Assembly: GCA_015657535.1 (NCBI GenBank)
Contig: JADHZB010001571.1
Location: forward strand, 1-25,554
Source: Nephromyces sp. MM_2019
Lineage: Eukaryota > Apicomplexa > Aconoidasida > Nephromycida
Direction of reading: 5' to 3'
Length of the DNA: 25,554 bases
Shown: positions 20,601 through 25,554 of the stretch, piece after piece
How positions within the stretch are numbered: the stretch's first letter is position 1
Layout: the number at the start of each line of letters is the position of its first letter
Position numbers and translations under genes: made by a program
The notes under the pieces: generated by a model
What the model saw: the letters and a program-made list of their open reading frames with translations, nothing else
The model's database searches: none
Told to the model about the DNA's origin: nothing

Positions 20601-23576
20601 CACTTATACGCACACGCAACTGAGCACACATACAAGCTGAAAGAATGGTTTTTTTTTGCTGCAGAAAGAAGAGTTCCACTACTATCGGTGTATCAATGGG
20701 TTTTGCAAATGCTATGGTTTGCCTTTATGGAGTGAAACTGTTTTCCCCTAAGGAAGAGGATGAAACTGCAAAAGATTCAAGCAAAATTCGTGAAAAGCGA
20801 AAGATTAAGCTCTCAAAGCTTGCTGTCGGAAGATTGTGAGTGTGTGTGTAGTAATGATTGTGTGTGTTAGTGAGCGTTTGAACGTGTGTATTTGTGTATG
20901 TTTGTGTTAATGTGTGTGATGATTTGTGTATGTTTGTGTTCATCTGTGTGTGTGGGTACTTGTAGCTGTGTGTTTATGTAATTTTTGGATGTGTGTGTCT
21001 TTTTTCTGATACAAAAGTGATATTTTCACGTGCCTCTATGTAAAGTTTGCTTCTTTGATGCGTGTGTATATTTTTTTGTAGTGTTAGCTGAATTTTAACC
21101 AGTGATTTATCAAAAGAGCAGCTATTTTCATTTTTGTAAGATTTGGTGACACTTTCTCATCTCACCCTTATCAGCCTCCAAACCCCCCTCAAGACCCCCT
21201 CAAAACCCCCTTTTATGCCTCCGTTTAGCCATTCTGACTACGTTCAAAGCGTCGCATTTTCTGGGGATCATAAGTGGGTCGCATCTTCTGGATGGGATAA
21301 CAACATCAAAATCTGCGAAAATGTGAGTTTCTCTGGATTATAAATGTTAAATTCCCTAAACAGTAGAATCAGCAGAGTAGGAGGAGGAGATGCGTATTTT
21401 GTGAATGTGTGTGCGAATGTGAGTGCGAATGTGTGTGCGAATGTGTGTGCGAATGTGTGCGTCAATCTGTGTGTGAATTTGTGTGTGAACGTGTCTGTAA
21501 AATGTGTCTGTGAATATGTGGGAATATGTGTGAATGTGTGTTAACGCGTGCAAGCGTGTGTGAATGTATTTACGACTCTGTGTGTGCCAATTTGTGTGTG
21601 CGACCACCCTATGTGTGCAAGTCTATATGCACGAGACGAGTCTGTGTGTACGATTCTGTATACTCCAATCTACATACGACCCTGTTTGTCCGACTCTGTG
21701 TGCATACCTATGCACCATTTTGTGTTTACGAGTCTGTGTGTGTAAATAGTAGAGCACTCCTGCACCATTTCTATTATATATTTTTCTTATCAAAAATTGC
21801 ACTGGAGAAGTTGGCTGTGTATCAAGCCTTTTCCAGTCAATATTTGCTAGTGTACATACACTCGAAAGAAAGCGGAAATATCTTTGCTGCCCGTTATTCT
21901 CAGTATAAATGACTTTTTGTGTGCGAGAAATTGATGGTCGATAATGCTGTTTCACAAAGGAAGCATTTTTTGAGAAAATTCTACAATTTTGCACATACTT
22001 TCACCTTATAAATCTGTTATTTTAAAAGCTATTTTTACGGTTTTTTATGGGTGTTTGATGTTTTTTCAGGTGATCTCAATGCAGAAGATGCAGCCATCAA
22101 AAGTTGAAAATGAGTCGAATTTGCAAAAAAGGTGATATTTTTACATTTTTATTGTTTTTCCTCCTCTTCAGTGTATTTTTGGAAGTTTTCTGACGAAGTT
22201 TTTGCCTTTTCTGCGTAAAGTTCGTCTTTTTCTTACTTTTTGGTGATAATTTTGGGGCTTTTGCATTAAATCTACAGGCGAAGGGAGGAAGGTGAAGATT
22301 TAGAGCCTCTTATGACTCTCTCTGGGCATCGTGGCTGCGTGAATGTAAGTCCTAATGGAATTATATTGGGTGTGTGTGCAGCGGGAGCTGCTTTTTTCCT
22401 CTTTAATTGGGAGTGTGTGCAGTAGAAGCTGCTTTGCTACACCTTAAACTATGGGTGTATGTACATTCGAGCTGCCATCTATTTGCTTCAGTGATAATAA
22501 ACCAGAATGAGTGTGTGGGCCTCTTTTTAAACGAATCTGCGGCAGTCTTCTCTGCCTCCTATCAGCGTTTTCTAACTCGTGTGTTCAGCTTCTTTACCCA
22601 AATCCCTGCTGTTCAAAGCCGTCCTACACACACTTTTCGTGTGTGTAGGACGGCTTTTAATATGCAAGATATATCGCTTTAACTGAATGCTTTTTTTGCC
22701 TTCTCTACAGTGTGTGCGTATCTTTCTTTCATGTTGCACACACAAAACATTTTCTCCCGTTTTTTGAGCTATTAAAACTGTTCCTCTGAAGTGCGTATGT
22801 TAAGCTACTACGACTGCTTTTCTGGAGTGTGTGTGTGTGTGTGTGTATATCTTTGTCTTTTCAGAGCCTCTGTTTCTCATCAGATGCTTCGTCTTCAGAT
22901 GAGAGCTATTTGCTATTCAGTGGCTCTTCTGATATGGATATCCGTTTGTGGGATATTAACAGAGAGGAATCTTTGACTACTTGGAGTTCCGGACATGTAT
23001 GTCATGTGTGTGTGTGGGTTTGATTGTGTGTAGATCTTCTGTTCGTGAATTTGTGTGCGATTGTGTGCTTGTGTGACTGTGTGTGTTTGGATACATGTTT
23101 GATTGTATGTATGTGTGCGTGTGTGGACATGCGTTTTATTGTGTGTAAGTGTGTGTGCAAGGATGTGTGTGTCTACTTTCTTCTACCTGAGCGACTCTTC
23201 CTCGTTTGTTGATTTCAGCGTGCTTTCCTCTTTTTCATCTTCATCTTTTGATAAACATGAAGATCTGTGTGTGCTTTCTTTGATTTTCTGCTTCCTCGAG
23301 TAGATTTCGTTACTTATCCTTTGTTTCATGCTGTTTGAGCAGCACTTGATGACATCAAAATTTTACCTTATATGGGGGCATCGACAGTGTGTGTGTGTGT
23401 GTGTGTGCGTGTATGTACTTATCTAATGTACTTAGTGTTTGTGTGTGCTTTTTTTTTGTGCTCTTATCTAATGTACTTAATGTTTGTGTGTGCTCTTATC
23501 TAATGAACCTAGTATGTGTGTGTGTGCCCTTGTCTAACGAACTTATTGTGTATGTATGTTCCTATCTAATGAACTT

Positions 23577-23612
<36 letters not shown>

Positions 23613-25143
23613 CTCTATGTTTTTTCAGATTATCAATTCGATGGCTTCTTCCCCAACTACTCCTTTAGTAGCTACAGGGCATGTTGATGGACGGCTGAAA
23701 GTTTGGGATATTAGAAAGAGTAATCATGATGCTGTTGCGACTTTGAAAGAAGGTCTGTGTGTGAAGAGCGTGTGACAGCACGTGTTTAACTGTAGTGTGT
23801 GTGTGTGTGTGTGTATTATTGCGTGAGACTGCGTGTTTCAAATCATATCTTTACTTGTGTGTGCGGTGGTGTGTGTGTTTCCAATCATATCTTGACTTTT
23901 ATGTGCCAAACAGTGCGTATCATTTTGTATGCTTTTTGTGTGTGTATAATTGTAGTATTCTTGTGTGTGTGCAAGCCAATGTATGAGCTTAGCTTTTTAG
24001 AGAAATACGCTCTCCCTTGCAATTACATAGCTGCCTTTATATATCTTTACGATTTTCGTACACACTTAGATAAATCTCCTCCTGATAAGTTGGCTTTTTT
24101 TATGTTTTTTACTATTTTCCTTGAAATATTCAAGCATGAAGATGCTTTTTAGAGTGTATATACAGCGGCGTTGTATAGCCTATAGGCTGTACGTGCACCT
24201 CCAAGTAAAACTGCTGATTCTGCTCTTTTTTCATCTTCTTCAGTGGAGACTTCAACTATTCCCACAGTTTTGACTCTTCGAAATGGTTTCTCATCGCACA
24301 AAAAGTTAGTTTTCTTGATTGTGTGTGTGCTTTTGTGAGTGTGATTGTGTGTGTGCGATTTTAAGTAGCTCAGCATGTGCATGATAACTATGTGCACGTC
24401 AATTTTATGGTGCTGAGTGTGTTTATGAATTATTGAGTAACCCAAATATCTCTTAAGTGAGTTTTTATTTGCATCTGCCAACTTTCTCATTGAAGAAGAA
24501 GAAGAAGAAACTGCTTGCACTATTGTTTTCCCGCCAATCTATTCTCACACACAGGTTTTCATGAAGGTGCTTTTTTCCAACTTCTTTTTGAATGTGCGTG
24601 TGCATACGACTCCCTGCCTTTATACACAGCTAAGATCGACAAGATCTTCTTAGCATTTTTTGCTTAGGAGGAAGTCCCTCTTCTTTTCCGATTTTTCTGC
24701 TTCTTTCAGTGTAAGTACACTGAGGAATCGAAAAACCTTGTGATTGACCTCTGTGTGTGCGTGTGTCTTTGATGCTTTTAGGTCAGTTAACGAAGTTTCC
24801 TGGAACAAGTGGAATGATAAGTTGATTGCATCTGTTTCACACGACTCCACTCTGAAGATCTATGATATTCGATCAATGGGAGTGCCTGTACATACAGTAA
24901 GATGAAAGGAGTGGTTCTTTATCGTATCTTCATGTGGTATGCGTTCCGTAGACTTCGCTGATGTGAGGCTTTTAAAGGAGCATGTGTGTGTGTATGTGTT
25001 TGAGATGATTGCAGTATGTGGATAGGGTGTTGACAATCTGTTGGAAGGCTGAACCAATTTTTGAGCTCTCTCACATTCTTTCTCTACTGCTTGCTTGCCT
25101 GACGGTAGGATCAGCCGTTTCTTGTATGATGTGCCGGTATTAG
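17638..25143 (+). CDS. WDR12: WDR12/Ytm1-like ribosome biogenesis protein (13 exons)
   Basis: Exons: 17638-17844, 18443-18528, 19470-19606, 19980-20157, 20665-20835, 21229-21322, 22070-22131, 22278-22344, 22865-22996, 23629-23752, 24244-24304, 24782-24896 and 25015-25143. All introns are GT-AG and all phases join, giving about 520 aa (animal and yeast proteins are about 420-460). An acidic N-terminus precedes an NLE ubiquitin-like domain (residues 32-116: ITIRFV, LSELINQLL, FDFLIEDEFLRTSL, EYV-like ITYVVLP). The Ytm1 signature HPDWISSLSY and a WD40 propeller follow. In yeast and animals Ytm1/WDR12 with Erb1/BOP1 and Nop7/PES1 forms the complex needed for 60S maturation, and its NLE domain docks on the Rea1/midasin AAA ATPase. 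It should act in the nucleolus. The last exon is uncertain: its frame departs from homology after KAEPIF, and an alternative frame ending at 25148 encodes a better C-terminus. Confidence 0.9.
18432..18442 (+). repeat. Palindrome TGTATGTACA overlapping a 3' splice site
   Basis: Intron 1 of WDR12 ends TGTATGTACAG and exon 2 starts at 18443. The right arm of the palindrome plus the next G is the acceptor. Confidence 0.7.
18528..18537 (+). repeat. Palindrome TGTAAGTACA overlapping a 5' splice site
   Basis: Exon 2 of WDR12 ends with the T of the palindrome and the intron begins GTAAGT. Thus the 86-bp exon 2 is bracketed by a palindrome copy at each junction. Confidence 0.7.
19313..19352 (+). repeat. 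Imperfect inverted repeat in WDR12 intron 2
   Basis: AAAGGCGCTGAAA pairs with TTTCAGCGTCTTT around a loop of about eight bases (one G-T pair, flanked by A/T runs). It lies between two palindrome copies (19287 and 19405). Confidence 0.5.
21405..21760 (+). repeat. Degenerate ~12-bp TG-rich repeat in WDR12 intron 6
   Basis: Units such as GTGTGTGCGAAT, GTGAGTGCGAAT and GTGTGTGAATTT repeat many times and then decay into CGACTCTGTGTG-type units. All three + strand frames stay open for long stretches as a side effect. It is non-coding. Confidence 0.7.
22615..22657 (+). repeat. Perfect 19-bp inverted repeat (hairpin) in WDR12 intron 8
   Basis: AAAGCCGTCCTACACACAC at 22615-22633 is followed by a five-base loop TTTTC and its exact complement at 22639-22657. 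The stem includes non-repetitive GC-containing sequence, so it is not explained by TG/CA content. Its role is unknown: a small-RNA precursor, a remnant of a tiny inverted-repeat element and a cruciform are all possible. Confidence 0.85.
23386..23628 (+). repeat. Tandem repeat with unit CTTATCTAATGTACTTAGTG plus TG run (WDR12 intron 9)
   Basis: About five units pair a version of TATCTAATGAACTTAGTG with a variable (TG)n. The last TG run is long and leads into TCTATGTTTTTTCAG, the acceptor of exon 10. The array therefore fills the 3' part of the intron right up to the splice site. Confidence 0.75.
24710..24719 (+). repeat. Palindrome TGTAAGTACA inside intron 11, looking like a joined AG/GTAAGT site
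   Basis: Within TTCTTTCAGTGTAAGTACACTG, a pyrimidine tract with CAG stands directly before T and GTAAGT. This resembles a zero-length exon or recursive splice site, 63 bases before the true acceptor of exon 12 (which follows GATGCTTTTAG). Confidence 0.4.
24887..24896 (+). repeat. Palindrome TGTACATACA abutting a 5' splice site in coding sequence
   Basis: The last ten bases of WDR12 exon 12 are the palindrome, and GTAAGA follows. This copy is coding (PVHT). Confidence 0.7.
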
Positions 25144-25148
25144 CTTAG

Positions 25149-25554
25149 CTAGTCATAAGAGTGTGTGTGTGTGTGCGTCTGTGTGCGTTTGTCTGTGTGT
25201 GTTTATCTATACAAGTTTGTGTGTCTGTACAAGTGTATATGTGTGCACCCCTATGTATGCTCATAAGCTTGTGTGTGTGTATCCCTAATGTGTTCTCGTT
25301 ATGATGTGTGCGTTTCTTCTTCCTTCTCTTTGTGACCTTAGCAACATGTTTAAACCGAGTATTCCTAGCTAGCGTCTGTTTGCCTAAGTGTGTTCCTGCG
25401 AGACTTGTATACATCTTTTGTTTGCGCTTAATCTATGCTATGCCTCATTCCCTGATGCTTAGAAGTTGCTCCTGCTGGCTGTGCTGCTATCTCTCTACAT
25501 GATATCCCACTCCCACACACAGAGAGAAGTGTATGTACACTCACTAGGCTAGCT
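25149..25554 (+). other. 3' flank of WDR12, TG-rich
   Basis: Contains (TG)n and CTGTGTG-type repeats at 25160-25290, then more ordinary T-rich sequence, a palindrome copy at 25530 and the window edge. No gene is seen in this short stretch. Confidence 0.5.

Larger units (their letters stand above)
19540..25143 (+). other. WD40 propeller of WDR12
   Basis: Blades recognised across exons 3-13: LAAYMDGTLGVCD; an insertion-bearing blade with a Lys/Glu-rich loop (KEEDETAKDSSKIREKRK); HSDYVQSVAFSGD...ASSGWDNNIKIC; LSGHRGCVNSLCFSSD...FSGSSDMDIRLWD; VATGHVDGRLKVWD; and VSWNKWNDKLIASVSHDSTLKIYD. Only two blades keep the literal W-D pair. The others have C-D, I-C or Y-D, so simple motif searches would undercount the repeats. 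Confidence 0.8.
3283..25539. repeat. Dispersed palindrome family TGTA-NN-TACA
   Basis: Exact TGTACGTACA starts at 3283, 4016, 4793, 6370, 6410, 7300, 8363, 8441, 9922, 10664, 12252, 14206, 17575, 20498 and 20573. TGTATGTACA: 5251, 6060, 12841, 18432, 22456, 25530. TGTACATACA: 9206, 11200, 21851, 24887. TGTAAGTACA: 18528, 19287, 24710. TGTATATACA: 7887, 24155. TGTACCTACA: 19405. TGTAAATACA: 14932. Flanks often extend the symmetry to GAGTGTACGTACACTC or add CTGC on the right. A given 10-mer is expected about 0.02 times in 25.5 kb of random DNA, and the eight-base pattern about 0.4 times. Confidence 0.9.

Noticed and set aside
21344..21912. Several overlapping Cys/Val-rich frames in the TG-rich intron
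   Set aside because: TG-repeat DNA is stop-poor in several frames at once. They lie wholly inside WDR12 intron 6.
22407..22682. 91-codon plus-strand frame in WDR12 intron 8
   Set aside because: It ends just after the hairpin and has no acceptor/donor pair that would join neighbouring exons, which already join in phase without it.

Overview
This is nuclear DNA of a eukaryote. Two of the three genes only read as proteins after removal of many GT-AG introns of about 150-940 bp. The introns and spacers are packed with TG/CA-rich low-complexity DNA, and there is one 50-N assembly gap. The organism cannot be fixed from the sequence. The mix of fast-evolving conserved proteins, long disordered proteins and TG-rich introns reminds me of a coccidian-like alveolate, but that is a low-confidence impression. 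A divergent animal is not excluded, because one gene has the architecture of animal ESRP/Fusilli.

Layout. (1) Positions 1-3632, + strand: the 3' end of a long, disordered, probably nuclear protein, open at the left edge. (2) 3633-7015: spacer between convergent genes, with G-runs, TG then CA repeats, two tandem arrays and two patches that fold like structured RNA. (3) 7016-12694, - strand: an 11-exon gene assembled here, encoding about 536 aa. It has an N-terminal DEDDh-exonuclease-like fold that lacks most catalytic residues, then three quasi-RRMs of the hnRNP F/H type. This is the ESRP/Fusilli splicing-regulator layout. (4) 12695-17637: spacer between divergent genes, with CA repeats, a 31-bp tandem array, a polypyrimidine tract and possible exons of an unrecognised minus-strand gene near 14.55-15.10 kb. 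(5) 17638 to about 25143, + strand: a 13-exon gene encoding about 520 aa. It has an NLE domain and a WD40 propeller and is WDR12/Ytm1, a large-subunit ribosome biogenesis factor. (6) 25149-25554: TG-rich flank.

The most striking unexplained signal is a dispersed palindrome, TGTA-NN-TACA, most often TGTACGTACA inside GTGTACGTACAC. I count at least 32 exact copies, 15 of them the perfect 10-mer, spread over most introns and all spacers. Four copies coincide with splice junctions. A second window-wide pattern is that TG runs lie mostly on the sense strand of each gene, so the TG/CA polarity flips between genes and appears to report transcription direction.

The genes do not form an operon. The two conserved ones act in different nuclear processes: splicing regulation and ribosome assembly.
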